Source: UBA5314 sp964635975 (GTDB lineage: Bacteria; Bacillota; Syntrophomonadia; Syntrophomonadales; Syntrophomonadaceae). Taken from it: a stretch of 64,000 nt of DNA. The DNA is taken from assembly GCA_964635975.1 (NCBI GenBank), contig CAZWPO010000014.1:14801-78800 (forward strand), written 5' to 3'. The notes below the pieces were generated by a model. That model saw nothing but the letters and a program-made list of their open reading frames with translations, did not search any database and was not told the DNA's origin. The position numbers were made by a program, and so were the translations under genes. Positions 9,135-18,313 of the stretch are shown here, piece by piece (position 1 is the stretch's first letter; each line of letters begins with the position of its first letter).

Positions 9135-10490
9135 ATGAAACCTGTGTACATAATCGGACATAAGAATCCCGATCTGGATTCTGTTGCTGCAGCCATAGCC
9201 TACCAGTCATTTAAAGAGCAAAGCGAACCAGGTCATTACCAGGCGGCCATAGCCGGTGAAATAAGTGGAGAAGTAGTTTTTGCACTTGATGTTTTCGGTT
9301 TTGCTCAACCGCCTCTGGTAAAGAGTGTGGCCACGAAAGTGGAAGACCTATTGGATGACCAGGAGCTGCTGCATGTACACCCTGAAAGCAGCCTGGAAGA
9401 TTTAAGCAGGGTCATGCGAAGCCGGAAGGTAAAAACGGTTCCGGTGCTGGATGATGCTCAGAAACTTCTCGGATTATTGACCATAGGCGATGTAGCCCAG
9501 ATATTTATGGAAAACCTTGGCGATATGGTGAACGTGGTAGATAGCCCGGCCATCCTTGCCAGAATACTAAAACAGCCGGTTTCTGGCATCATGAAGAGCA
9601 GCGCCCTGATCCTTTTCGAAGCTGATGATGGTGTTGAAGAGGCCCGCCAGCAGATGCTGCGTACCCGCTACCGAAACTATCCGGTTATCGATGAGCACAA
9701 CACTTATTTGGGTATGATATCCAGGTACAACCTGCTGCAAATGAAAAGGAAAAAAGTCATCCTAGTTGACCATAATGAACGCCAGCAGGCAGTCGATGGA
9801 ATTGAAGAAGCAGAGATCATCGAGGTTATTGATCATCACCGGGTCGGTGATCTGCAGACTATATCCCCAATTTACTTTCATAATGAGCCGGTAGGATCGA
9901 CATCTACCCTGATAGCCGAAAAATTTATTATGAGAAATGTCCCCCTGGACAAGGCGCTGGCCGGACTGCTTCTTTCCGGTATATTATCCGATACCCTGAT
10001 ATTTCGTTCGCCTACCACCAGTGTCAAGGATATTAGAATAGCTGAATCACTGCAGGTCATATCAGGTCTGGATCCGGGTGAATGGGGAAAGAAAATCTTC
10101 GCCCAGGCCATGCCGTGTGAAGGCATGGACGATCAGGATCTGATCAGCTCGGATCTCAAAGAGTACAGCAGCGGGGATCGGATTTTTGCTATATCTCAGA
10201 TTGAGACTATCGATCTATCTAGCCTGGAGGGCAGAAAGTCTAGCTTAACGGACGCTATGCAGCAGATCTGCCAGGAGCGGGGCTATGTATTCATGGTTCT
10301 TATGTTGACTGATATTCTCGAAGAAGCCAGCGTTTTGCTGATTGCCGGAAGAGAACGGGCACTGGCTGAAGAAGCCTTTGGTGCTTCGGCCAGTCATGGC
10401 GGAACCCTTTTGAAAGGGATATTATCGAGAAAAAAACAGGTGCTGCCCGCAATTTATGAGATTATCAGGAAAAAAGAGATTTTGGGATGA
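9135..10490 (+). CDS. Manganese-dependent inorganic pyrophosphatase with CBS domains
   Basis: This is a family II (DHH/DHHA2) pyrophosphatase with two regulatory CBS domains inserted after the N-terminal metal site, the arrangement known from clostridial and Desulfitobacterium CBS-PPases regulated by adenine nucleotides. Metal and substrate motifs are GHKNPDLDS (His9, Asp13, Asp15), VDHNE, IDHHR and SDTLIF, with SHGGTLLKG and SRKKQ in DHHA2. The CBS pair spans about residues 70-210. No DRTGG domain is evident between the CBS domains, so it is the shorter class. An upstream in-frame ATG at 9102 exists, but ATG at 9135 has the GCGAGGAG site at proper spacing and starts directly at the conserved fold. 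Cytoplasmic; it hydrolyses PPi to phosphate. Confidence 0.88.
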   Translation: MKPVYIIGHKNPDLDSVAAAIAYQSFKEQSEPGHYQAAIAGEISGEVVFALDVFGFAQPPLVKSVATKVEDLLDDQELLHVHPESSLEDLSRVMRSRKVKTVPVLDDAQKLLGLLTIGDVAQIFMENLGDMVNVVDSPAILARILKQPVSGIMKSSALILFEADDGVEEARQQMLRTRYRNYPVIDEHNTYLGMISRYNLLQMKRKKVILVDHNERQQAVDGIEEAEIIEVIDHHRVGDLQTISPIYFHNEPVGSTSTLIAEKFIMRNVPLDKALAGLLLSGILSDTLIFRSPTTSVKDIRIAESLQVISGLDPGEWGKKIFAQAMPCEGMDDQDLISSDLKEYSSGDRIFAISQIETIDLSSLEGRKSSLTDAMQQICQERGYVFMVLMLTDILEEASVLLIAGRERALAEEAFGASASHGGTLLKGILSRKKQVLPAIYEIIRKKEILG

Positions 10491-10523
10491 TTTATTACCT
10501 AATACAACAGCATATTTAGTTAC

Positions 10524-12047
10524 TTAGTAAGACCAGTATTTACGGTCCAGGCTTCGGTAATGTACAGCTTCGCCGAGATGCCTGGTTTCAATATTATCAG
10601 AGGCCTCAAGGTCAGCTATTGAACGGGATATTTTCAGAATGCGGTCATAAGCGCGAGCGCTTAAATGCAGCCGCTCGAAGGCGGATTTCAATAACTTATA
10701 GGAAGATTCATCAAGCCGGCAGTGCCTCTTTATATCACCAGCTTCCATCTGGGAATTGTGGCTGATTCTTGTTCCTTTAAAACGAGCCTTTTGAATATCT
10801 TGAGCAAGAATAATCCGGTCTCTCATTTCAGTGCTGCTCTCGCCACCGCTGCCCTTCTGTAATTGTTCCAGTTTCACCCTGCCTACCTCGGCATGAAGAT
10901 CCAGACGATCCAGTAGAGGACCGGACACGCGGCCCAGATATCTTTGTATCTGGGCGGGAGTACAGCTGCACTCCAGGTCAGAGCCGTAACGACCGCAGGG
11001 GCAGGGATTCATTGAAGCGATCAAAGAGAAACGCGCGGGATATGTATAGGTAGCCTGGGCCCTGGCTACGGTTACCACCTTGTCCTCCAGGGGTTGACGT
11101 AGCGCTTCAAGAACATCGCGGCTGAACTCGGGAAACTCGTCGAGGAATAACACCCCGTGATGTGACAGGCTGATCTCTCCGGGGCGGGGTATGCGTCCGC
11201 CGCCGATTATGCTGGCCATCGACGCACTTCTGTGCGGGGAGCGAAACGGACGTCTATCAATCAACGGATGCTCGGGATCGAGCAGTCCCGCCACAGAATA
11301 TATTCTTGTGGTATCCAGGATCTCGCTGCGAGTCATAGGCGGAAGAATGCCCGGCAGGCGTTTGGCCAGCATGGTTTTTCCTCCTCCGGGAGGACCGATC
11401 ATTAGGACATTATGCATTCCGGCAGCTGCAATAAGCAGCGCGCGTTTGGCACTTTCCTGACCTTTTACATCAACAAAATCCAGAGAATATTCAGGATCCG
11501 TCTCTTCATGGCAGCTGCCAGTGACCGGCATAGGGTCTTCTCCGCTCAGAGAACAGCAAAGCTGCGATAAACTGGAGAAGGGATGACAAAGCAGTTCATT
11601 AACCAGGCTGGCTTCCCGCCGGTTATCAGTTGGAATGACCAGGCGGCAGGGAGGACTTAAGCGGGCCAGTTCCATAGCCATGGCTAGAACACCAGGTATC
11701 ATACGCAGATCTCCATTAAGGGATAGTTCTCCGCAAAAAAAGAGATCATCCGGAATCTTGTTCAGCTGCTCAGAGGCGATTAATATGGCCAGTGCTATAG
11801 GCAGATCGAATTGGCTGCCTTCTTTCTTTAAATCTGCAGGCGCCAAATTTACAGTAATTCGGCGATTGGGGAATTCAAAACCAGAATTCTTGATAGCCGG
11901 TCTGACACGTTCACGGGCTTCTTTAGTGGCGGCACTGGCCAGACCTGAGAGTTCAAAAGCAGGTAATCCGTTTTGTATATCAACCTCTACTTTAACGGGC
12001 CTGGAATCGATTCCGGACAATGCCAGGGAGTTGACTGTTGCCAGCAC
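10524..12047 (-). CDS. YifB/ComM family Mg-chelatase-like AAA+ ATPase
   Basis: The 507-residue protein has the YifB/ComM layout: an N-terminal Lon-S5-like domain (about 1-170), a Mg-chelatase AAA+ core with Walker A GPPGGGKT and Walker B LFLDEFPEF, a CPCG-containing Cys cluster (NPCPCGRYG and CSCT) and a C-terminal helical domain. ComM is a hexameric helicase that promotes branch migration during integration of transforming DNA. The GTG start at 12047 follows GGAGGC at normal spacing. It is convergent with the pyrophosphatase gene and divergent from the small membrane protein gene. Confidence 0.9.
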   Translation of the reverse strand: MLATVNSLALSGIDSRPVKVEVDIQNGLPAFELSGLASAATKEARERVRPAIKNSGFEFPNRRITVNLAPADLKKEGSQFDLPIALAILIASEQLNKIPDDLFFCGELSLNGDLRMIPGVLAMAMELARLSPPCRLVIPTDNRREASLVNELLCHPFSSLSQLCCSLSGEDPMPVTGSCHEETDPEYSLDFVDVKGQESAKRALLIAAAGMHNVLMIGPPGGGKTMLAKRLPGILPPMTRSEILDTTRIYSVAGLLDPEHPLIDRRPFRSPHRSASMASIIGGGRIPRPGEISLSHHGVLFLDEFPEFSRDVLEALRQPLEDKVVTVARAQATYTYPARFSLIASMNPCPCGRYGSDLECSCTPAQIQRYLGRVSGPLLDRLDLHAEVGRVKLEQLQKGSGGESSTEMRDRIILAQDIQKARFKGTRISHNSQMEAGDIKRHCRLDESSYKLLKSAFERLHLSARAYDRILKISRSIADLEASDNIETRHLGEAVHYRSLDRKYWSY

Positions 12048-12269
12048 GTATTAAGCCTCCCCCATAAAATATATAGTAAATTATACACAATAAAGTTTAA
12101 TAGTGGAAAAAAATGTTTTGCGTGGTATTATTGTCCCATATATCAGCTGTTCCTTTAAGATCAGCAGACCTGCAAGCTTGGATAGAATCAAGGAAGCATT
12201 TAGATACTTGCATATTCAGTATGGCTTTCAGGCATTATAAGTTTAAAAGATCAAGGGAGGCTTAAAATA

Positions 12270-12608
12270 ATGAAGCAGGTCATAGGAACAATCGTACGCT
12301 TTGTGGTATCAGCATTAGTGTTGATGGTGGTGGGTTATTTACTGCCTGGAATCAGCGTCAGCGGCTTCACCGGAGCACTGATAGCCGCACTGGTTATCGC
12401 TGCTATAGGTTGGGCGATCGAAGCCGTGCTGGGGGACAGAGTATCACCTAGGTCGCGTGGATTGGTGGGATTTATTACGGCTGTAGTTGTGATATATCTT
12501 GCCCAGTTTATTATTCCCAGCTATTTGTCTGTTTCCCTGCTGGGAAGCGTATTAGCTGCTTTAGTTATAGGGCTCATCGACGCTTTTGTACCAACCGAGC
12601 TGCGCTAG
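12270..12608 (+). CDS. Phage holin family 4 (YvlD-like) membrane protein
   Basis: The 112-residue, strongly hydrophobic protein has three to four membrane helices and the GYLLPGISVSGF segment typical of the YvlD/phage-holin-4 superfamily (PF04020). Despite the family name these chromosomal proteins are not usually phage lysis genes; no phage gene is nearby. Function is unknown. ATG at 12270 follows GGGAGG. A weak terminator follows. Confidence 0.75.
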   Translation: MKQVIGTIVRFVVSALVLMVVGYLLPGISVSGFTGALIAALVIAAIGWAIEAVLGDRVSPRSRGLVGFITAVVVIYLAQFIIPSYLSVSLLGSVLAALVIGLIDAFVPTELR

Positions 12609-12635
12609 TCTAATCAACATATTGATAGAAGGCTG

Positions 12636-12665
12636 AGAGCGGATCGCAAAGATCTGCTCTTTATC
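12636..12665 (+). terminator. Terminator after the YvlD-like gene
   Basis: Ten-bp arms AGAGCGGATC (12636-12645) and GATCTGCTCT (12651-12660) with one G-T pair and a five-base loop, followed by TTATCT. The T-run is short, so efficiency is uncertain. Confidence 0.55.
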
Positions 12666-12739
12666 TGTCAGGCTTATTAAATATTATTGTAATATTCAGA
12701 AATCTGATTGATATTTACCTGCAATAAAAGTAAAATATA

Positions 12740-12767
12740 TTGAAGTGAAAATAGCTTAGACTATAAA
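12740..12767 (+). promoter_or_regulatory. Candidate sigma-A promoter of the methionine operon
   Basis: TTGAAG (12740-12745), 16-bp spacer, TATAAA (12762-12767). Transcription would start around 12774, shortly before the riboswitch. A second candidate lies upstream: TTGATA (12708-12713), 17 bp, TAAAAT (12731-12736). Either or both could be used. Confidence 0.45.
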
Positions 12768-12799
12768 AAAATAATATTTGAAGTTTAATGACTTAGACT

Positions 12800-12929
12800 C
12801 TTATCCAGAGAGGTGGAGGGACTGGCCCGATGAAACCCGGCAACCGCCCATGTTGGTATGGTGCCAATTCCTGAAAGATGAGAGGGTAAAGACCAGAAAA
12901 GCCCTCTATTTTTATGAGGGCTTTTTTTA
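12800..12929 (+). promoter_or_regulatory. SAM-I riboswitch (S-box) with terminator
   Basis: The aptamer runs from CTTATCCAGAG (12800) to GAAAGATGAGAG (12873-12884) and contains the hallmark core GGTGGAGGGACTGG, CCCGATGAAACC, CGGCAACC and GGTGCCAATTCC in order. An intrinsic terminator follows: GCCCTC (12901-12906), loop, GAGGGC (12916-12921) and seven T. AGAGGG at the 3' side of P1 (12881-12886) is complementary to CCCTCT of the terminator 5' arm, so it can form the usual antiterminator when SAM is absent. High SAM should therefore switch off the operon. It lies 30 bp upstream of the MetH-like gene. Confidence 0.95.
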
Positions 12930-12959
12930 TAAATAATTCGTTACAAAGGGGAGATAAAC

Positions 12960-15473
12960 ATGCCAGCTGACTTGAACAATGTGGTAAAAGAAAAAATATT
13001 GATTTTAGATGGGGCTATGGGTACCATGCTTCAAGACAAGGGCATGAAGCCGGGGCAGTGCCCCGAGCTGTTCGGTATCGAAAATCCCGAGGTGCTTCAG
13101 GACATACATTACCAATATGTTCATGCTGGTGCAGATATCATCGAAAGCAACACCTTTGGCGGCAATCGCTTTAAATTATTGGAATACGGGCTGGCCGAAC
13201 GGGTCAATGAGATAAACGGAGAGTCGATCCGCATAGCCCGGCAGGCTGCCGGTAATCAGGCCTTGGTTGCAGCTTCTATTGGACCTACCGGCAAATTGCT
13301 CCATCCTATGGGAGCGCTGACTTTTGACGATATGTATGAAGCCTTCTCTGAACAAATGCGTGCTTGCGAAAAGGCTGGCGCTGACATTATATCCATCGAG
13401 ACGATGACAGACATAGGTGAGATGAGAGCAGCACTTATAGCCGCGCGGGAATCTACGCGGCTCCCGGTTATAGCCCACATGACTTTTGAAAACGGCGGAC
13501 GGACCATGACGGGTACCGATCCCCTGGGGGCCCTTCTAATATTAGAGGCTTTAGGACCCCTGGCTATTGGAGCTAATTGTTCAGGTGGAGGCAGGGAACT
13601 ACTGCCGGTCATTGAACAGATGGGTAGATATTCTAGTGTTTTCCTCTCGGTTGAGCCCAATGCAGGGATTCCCCAGTTGGTGGGAGGCCAGACTGTTTTT
13701 CCGGATACGCCGGAAGAGATGGCAGAAAACGCCCTGAGGCTGAGACAGGCCGGAGCTAATATAATCGGCGGCTGTTGTGGAAGCACTCCGCTTCATATTC
13801 AAGCCATAGCCAGAACGCTCAAAGGGCTGTCCCCCGTGAGCCGGGGTGTTGAAAACTTGCGGGGCCTGGCTTCACGTAACCGTTATACCATGATTGGTGA
13901 GGGACATCCCCTGGCTTTTATTGGGGAGAGAATAAATCCGACGGCGAGGAAAGCCCTGGCCCAGGACATCAAAGCTGGGAAAATGTTGATGGTGGTTGAC
14001 GAGGCAAAAAAACAGGTGGCTGCGGGAGCGCCCGTACTGGATGTGAATATGGGTGTGCCGGGTATAGATGAGCCTGAGGCTATGGGTAGGGCTGTGCTCA
14101 ATATTCAAGCCGCGGTTGATGTTCCTATTTCACTGGATTCCACGAATCCACATGCACTGGAAGCAGGACTAAAGAATTTTGTGGGGCGAGCTCTAATCAA
14201 TTCCACGACCGGAGAAGAGAAAAATCTGTCCACTATTATGCCTCTGGCAAAAAAATACGGTGCCGCGGTGTTGGGTCTGTGTCTGGATGAAAAAGGCATC
14301 CCTAGTACCGCTCAAGAGCGGGTGGCAGTCGCCGAAAAAATCATAAAAAGAGCGAGAGAGTACGGACTGCGGCAGGAAGATATCTACATCGATTGCCTGG
14401 TTCAGACTGCCAGTGCTCAACAGGGCCAGGTCATGGAGACTCTGGAAGCGCTGCGTGCCATTAAAGAAAAATTTGGAGTGGGAACGGTTTTGGGTGTAAG
14501 CAATGTCTCCCATGGCCTGCCGGCCCGCAATATATTGACGTCAAATTACCTGGCTATGGCCTGGGCGGCAGGATTGGATCTCCCCATTTTGAATCCTTTT
14601 GACCGGCGCATGATGGATGCCTGCAGATCAGCTGCAGTGCTTTTAAACCGCGACCCGTCCTGCCGGCATTATATCGAGGCTTACCGGGACGAACCATCTG
14701 ACGGGCAGGCCGCATCTCCAATAAGAAGTTCTATTTGCCAGAACTGCAATATACCGGAGCTAATTAAAGGCAAAGAAGCCGGCTCACCTGCCGGAAAACA
14801 GCCTTCAGCAGTTGAGCCATCCACGCAGGCGCCGATTGATGAAATGCTGGTCAGATTGCAGCAGGCAGTTTTAGAAGGAGACAAGGCTGGAATCGAGCAC
14901 CTGGTTAATCAGGCTCTTGAAAAAAAGACCTGGACGCCAATCGAGCTGGTCAATAAAGGCCTTATCCCGGGTATAGAAAAAGCCGGAGAGCTTTACGAGC
15001 AAAAAAGATACTTTTTACCCCAATTGATGATGGCTGCTGAGGCGATGAAAACTGCGTTTGCGCTTATTAAACCTCTGCTTAAAGGAGAAGGAGGAGCCTA
15101 TCAGGGGGTGGTACTGCTGGCAACAGTAGAAGGTGATATCCATGATATTGGCAAAAACATAGTGGCAGTTATGCTGGAGAACTACGGTTTCAAAATAATC
15201 GATATGGGCAAAGACGTTAAAGCTGCTGATATTGTTGAAACCGCCTATCAAGAGAAAGCTGATATCATTGGTTTGAGCGCGCTGATGACTACTACTATGC
15301 CTAGAATGAAAGAAGTGATCGAGTTGATACGCGAGCGGCGAATGCCGTGCCGGGTCATGGTTGGAGGGGCGGTTTTAAACCAGGAATATGCGGATTCCAT
15401 AGGAGCAGACGCCTATTCACCGGATGCCCGCCAGGCGGTTTTAGCGGCTAAAAAAATAATGAAAAAGCGGTAA
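12960..15473 (+). CDS. metH: Cobalamin-dependent methionine synthase, short form
   Basis: The 837-residue protein joins a homocysteine-binding TIM barrel (about 1-290; Zn ligands Cys207, Cys272 and Cys273), a pterin-binding barrel for methyl-tetrahydrofolate (about 318-570), a B12 cap region (about 635-710) and a B12-binding Rossmann domain with DIHDIGKN (His728 is the expected cobalt ligand). It methylates homocysteine to methionine. E. coli MetH is about 1,227 residues; the C-terminal SAM-binding reactivation domain is absent here. Reactivation of oxidised cobalamin must come from another protein, possibly the ASKHA protein at 959. ATG at 12960 follows GGGGAG. The SAM-I riboswitch directly upstream fits a methionine gene. 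The three homocysteine synthesis genes follow. Confidence 0.92.
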   Translation: MPADLNNVVKEKILILDGAMGTMLQDKGMKPGQCPELFGIENPEVLQDIHYQYVHAGADIIESNTFGGNRFKLLEYGLAERVNEINGESIRIARQAAGNQALVAASIGPTGKLLHPMGALTFDDMYEAFSEQMRACEKAGADIISIETMTDIGEMRAALIAARESTRLPVIAHMTFENGGRTMTGTDPLGALLILEALGPLAIGANCSGGGRELLPVIEQMGRYSSVFLSVEPNAGIPQLVGGQTVFPDTPEEMAENALRLRQAGANIIGGCCGSTPLHIQAIARTLKGLSPVSRGVENLRGLASRNRYTMIGEGHPLAFIGERINPTARKALAQDIKAGKMLMVVDEAKKQVAAGAPVLDVNMGVPGIDEPEAMGRAVLNIQAAVDVPISLDSTNPHALEAGLKNFVGRALINSTTGEEKNLSTIMPLAKKYGAAVLGLCLDEKGIPSTAQERVAVAEKIIKRAREYGLRQEDIYIDCLVQTASAQQGQVMETLEALRAIKEKFGVGTVLGVSNVSHGLPARNILTSNYLAMAWAAGLDLPILNPFDRRMMDACRSAAVLLNRDPSCRHYIEAYRDEPSDGQAASPIRSSICQNCNIPELIKGKEAGSPAGKQPSAVEPSTQAPIDEMLVRLQQAVLEGDKAGIEHLVNQALEKKTWTPIELVNKGLIPGIEKAGELYEQKRYFLPQLMMAAEAMKTAFALIKPLLKGEGGAYQGVVLLATVEGDIHDIGKNIVAVMLENYGFKIIDMGKDVKAADIVETAYQEKADIIGLSALMTTTMPRMKEVIELIRERRMPCRVMVGGAVLNQEYADSIGADAYSPDARQAVLAAKKIMKKR

Positions 15474-15582
15474 TAATATCTTCTTTACAGATAGGGTGAA
15501 AAACCCGAAGTATATATAGTGAGGCAATATAAACTGATGCTGGCTTGAGATAAATGAACAATAATACAGGGAGGGGAGCACG

Positions 15583-16803
15583 ATGGCTGTCAAAAAAACT
15601 TACGAGGAAATCAATGAAAAAATCAGGCGGGGAAAGGCAGTAGTCGTAACCGCAGAAGAGGTTATCGGAATTGTTGAGGAAAAGGGCTTGAAAAAAGCAG
15701 CCCAGGAAATAGACGTAGTTACAACAGGCACATTCGGCCCTATGTGCTCTTCAGGTGCATTCTTGAATTTTGGGCATGCTAATCCCCGCATCAGGATGTC
15801 TAAAGTATGGCTAAACGGTGTGGAAGCTTATGCGGGTATAGCGGCAGTGGATGCTTACATCGGGGCTACTCAACTGCCGGATAATGATCCGGAGAACAAA
15901 GTATATCCTGGCAGGTTTATCTACGGCGGGGCTCATGTTATACACGATCTGGTAGCGGGCAAAGAGATCAAGCTGGAAGCTCTATCCTATGGAACGGATT
16001 GCTACCCCAATAGGAGAGTGGAAACTTATGTGAGATTGGAGGACCTGAACGAAGCCTTCCTATTCAATCCGCGCAATGCCTATCAAAACTATAATTGCGC
16101 GGTCAATCTGGGGGATAGGACCCTGCATACTTATCTGGGGGTGCTAAAGCCTCGCATGGGCAATGCCAGTTATTCAACATCTGGCCAGCTGAGCCCATTG
16201 TTGAATGATCCTTATTATAAGACCATCGGTATAGGTACCAGGATCTTCCTGGGAGGCGGAGTAGGGTATGTAGCCTGGAACGGCACCCAGCACCACCCCA
16301 ATGTGCCTCGGGGCGAGAATGGGGTTCCGCTGGGAGGGGCCGGAACACTGGCAGTAATCGGGGACCTGAAACAGATGTCTCCCAATTGGCTGATAGGTCT
16401 CAGCTATATTGGCTACGGAGCTACTCTGGCGGTCGGCATAGGCATCCCGATTCCCATCCTGGATGAGGAGATTTTGCAGTACACTGCTGTAAAAGATGAA
16501 GATATATGGTGCCCGGTTGTGGACTACAATGAAGGTTATCCATATAACCGTCCCGCAGATCTGGGCATGGTAAACTACAAAGACCTGAGGTCAGGTAAAG
16601 TAATAATCAACGGCAAAGAGATCGTTACTACTCCCCAGTCGAGTTATGCAAGGGCCCGGCAAATTGCGGCGACGCTCAAGGAATGGATAAGCTCCGGCCG
16701 TTTTGAGCTGACCCTACCAGTGGCGGCTTTGCCTTCCGCTGATGCTAATATCGAGTTCAAATCTCTTCCTATGCGTAGCTGTGAAGAGCAAAGGAGGCAA
16801 TAA
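15583..16803 (+). CDS. Homocysteine biosynthesis protein, DUF39/COG1900
   Basis: The 406-residue protein matches the DUF39 family (COG1900), shown genetically in Methanosarcina (MA1821) to make homocysteine from aspartate semialdehyde and sulfide together with a NIL/ferredoxin partner (MA1822). Characteristic segments include TTGTFGPMCSSG near residue 47 with a conserved Cys, and the FLGGGVGYVAWNGTQHHP region. ATG at 15583 follows GGGAGGGG. The partner gene follows one base after the stop codon. Its position behind a SAM riboswitch and MetH supports the role. A 109-bp spacer upstream contains only a small GGGT/ACCC hairpin. Confidence 0.9.
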   Translation: MAVKKTYEEINEKIRRGKAVVVTAEEVIGIVEEKGLKKAAQEIDVVTTGTFGPMCSSGAFLNFGHANPRIRMSKVWLNGVEAYAGIAAVDAYIGATQLPDNDPENKVYPGRFIYGGAHVIHDLVAGKEIKLEALSYGTDCYPNRRVETYVRLEDLNEAFLFNPRNAYQNYNCAVNLGDRTLHTYLGVLKPRMGNASYSTSGQLSPLLNDPYYKTIGIGTRIFLGGGVGYVAWNGTQHHPNVPRGENGVPLGGAGTLAVIGDLKQMSPNWLIGLSYIGYGATLAVGIGIPIPILDEEILQYTAVKDEDIWCPVVDYNEGYPYNRPADLGMVNYKDLRSGKVIINGKEIVTTPQSSYARARQIAATLKEWISSGRFELTLPVAALPSADANIEFKSLPMRSCEEQRRQ

Positions 16804-16804
16804 C

Positions 16805-17227
16805 ATGAAAAGCAGGATCGTTTGTTACTTTTCGGCGTCTCAGGCTGACCAGCCCATAATATACCGTCTGGTCAAGGATTTCGATCTGATCATAAATATT
16901 TTGAAAGCTGACATCAATCCCCAAAAAGAGGGCTACCTGGTCATAGAGCTGGAGGGACCGAAGAAACAGTATAATGATGGGGTAAAATACCTGAAGAATC
17001 TGGGCGTTGGGGTCGAACCTCTCAGCGCAACCGTTCAATGGAACGAGGAACTCTGCATCCAGTGCGGAGCTTGTCCGTCTTTCTGCCCCACCGATGCCTT
17101 GAGTATTGATCGCGAAACGATGCTGGTCTCTTTCAATAACGGGGAATGCGTGGTCTGCGGCATGTGCCTGGAGTGCTGCCCAACCAATGCTATAAAAATG
17201 CAGTTTCATATCAAAGAGAACGTTTAG
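16805..17227 (+). CDS. NIL domain/4Fe-4S ferredoxin protein
   Basis: The 140-residue protein has an N-terminal NIL (ACT-like) domain (about 1-75) and two 4Fe-4S motifs, CIQCGACPSFCP and CVVCGMCLECCP, in the C-terminal half. It corresponds to Methanosarcina MA1822, the electron-carrying partner of the DUF39 protein in sulfide-dependent homocysteine synthesis. An upstream in-frame start would add 21 residues overlapping the DUF39 gene; ATG at 16805, preceded by AGGAGGC, is the natural start. Cytoplasmic; likely forms a complex with the upstream product. Confidence 0.9.
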   Translation: MKSRIVCYFSASQADQPIIYRLVKDFDLIINILKADINPQKEGYLVIELEGPKKQYNDGVKYLKNLGVGVEPLSATVQWNEELCIQCGACPSFCPTDALSIDRETMLVSFNNGECVVCGMCLECCPTNAIKMQFHIKENV

Positions 17228-17237
17228 GTAAAGACGG

Positions 17238-17999
17238 ATGACCGAAGACAGTAATCAAGGCTTCGTCAATCGGGCTTATCGTTCCCTGCATAGAGGGGAC
17301 GACCTTGAATATTTTAACATCAGCCTGAGAGAAAGCGATCTTAATATCGCTGTTGACCGGGCCAGTTATTCCGAAGACTTAAAAGAATTATGCAGAAGAG
17401 AGCTGGCCCGGCTGCGGGGCGAACTCGAGGACTATATCTACTGCCATCCTGAGTTCAGGACTTCCCTGGTCCCGGTTCGACTGCTTCCCGCCGCACCTGA
17501 AATAGTAAGGATTATGGGGAATGCTGCCAGAATCAGCGGCGTTGGCCCGATGGCAGCGGTTGCAGGCGCTGTCGCCCAGGGGGTAGGGGAGAAGCTGAAA
17601 AAAGAGGTGCAGGAAGCCATCGTTGAAAACGGTGGCGATATTTTTATGGATATCTGCAAAACCAGGACTATAGCAGTGTTTGCTGGCAAATCCAGATTCA
17701 GCTATCGTATCGGTATAAAAGTAAAGCCGGAAGAGAGCCCTCTGGGAGTATGCACCTCCTCAGGAACGGTTGGACCCAGCATTAGTTTTGGAACCGCTGA
17801 CGCAGTGATGATCAAAGGAGATTCAGCTGCGCTTGCGGATGCTGCCGCATCTCGGGCCGCCAACATGGTTAAGAGCGAGTCCGACCTGGTCAAGGCTATC
17901 GAGTCAGTAAAGGATATCAATGGCATTCGAGGGGTTTTAGCAATTAAAGGCGAGAAAATGGCAGCATGGGGACAGATGGAGATTGTATCACTTGAATAG
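17238..17999 (+). CDS. UPF0280 (COG2122) protein, sulfide assimilation
   Basis: The 253-residue protein belongs to UPF0280 (COG2122), an ApbE-like family. Its Methanosarcina homologue (MA1715) was reported to help efficient sulfide assimilation into homocysteine and cysteine. Seen are the IMGNAARISGVGPMAAVAGA region and the CTSSGTVGPSISFG segment with a conserved Cys. ATG at 17238 is 10 bp after the ferredoxin gene, so it is very likely in the same operon. Together with the two preceding genes it forms a complete set for reductive sulfide incorporation. The precise reaction of this subunit is not known. Confidence 0.85.
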   Translation: MTEDSNQGFVNRAYRSLHRGDDLEYFNISLRESDLNIAVDRASYSEDLKELCRRELARLRGELEDYIYCHPEFRTSLVPVRLLPAAPEIVRIMGNAARISGVGPMAAVAGAVAQGVGEKLKKEVQEAIVENGGDIFMDICKTRTIAVFAGKSRFSYRIGIKVKPEESPLGVCTSSGTVGPSISFGTADAVMIKGDSAALADAAASRAANMVKSESDLVKAIESVKDINGIRGVLAIKGEKMAAWGQMEIVSLE

Positions 18000-18313
18000 G
18001 AGTTTGCACGACATTATTCTATTTATCCCTGCAACTATTGGCTCATTACTCCAAAAAAAAGCAGCTTCCAACAAATTCAAAGTCATGGGGCAGGATTTAT
18101 TGACCAAGTGTTGAATATAAAGTTCAAATCAACCATCTGGTTGAGACCGAAGCAGTGTTCTCAGAGTCCTGCCTTTTTGGTAAACAAGCTAACAGGACAG
18201 ATGTTTGCTGCTATGATTGCTGGTCAGTATTAAAGATATATAAGTGATACGACCGCATTACGATGGTCTATGCCGAGAGACCGGATGTTTGAGCAGGAGG
18301 AGGAGAAAAAACC
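18000..18313. other. Intergenic region, no gene seen
   Basis: About 314 bp without a supported gene. It holds two small hairpins: AACCA/TGGTT near 18132 and GGTCT/AGACC (18265-18282), the second just upstream of nadE. I see no riboswitch, tRNA or clear terminator for the methionine operon. Confidence 0.5.

Noticed and set aside
12270..12608. Holin gene as a sign of a prophage
   Set aside because: The protein belongs to the chromosomal YvlD-like branch of the family and no other phage gene is in the neighbourhood.
13256..13786. Long minus-strand reading frame (about 176 codons) inside metH
   Set aside because: It is an antisense shadow of a strongly supported gene with clear domain motifs, and has no ribosome binding site.
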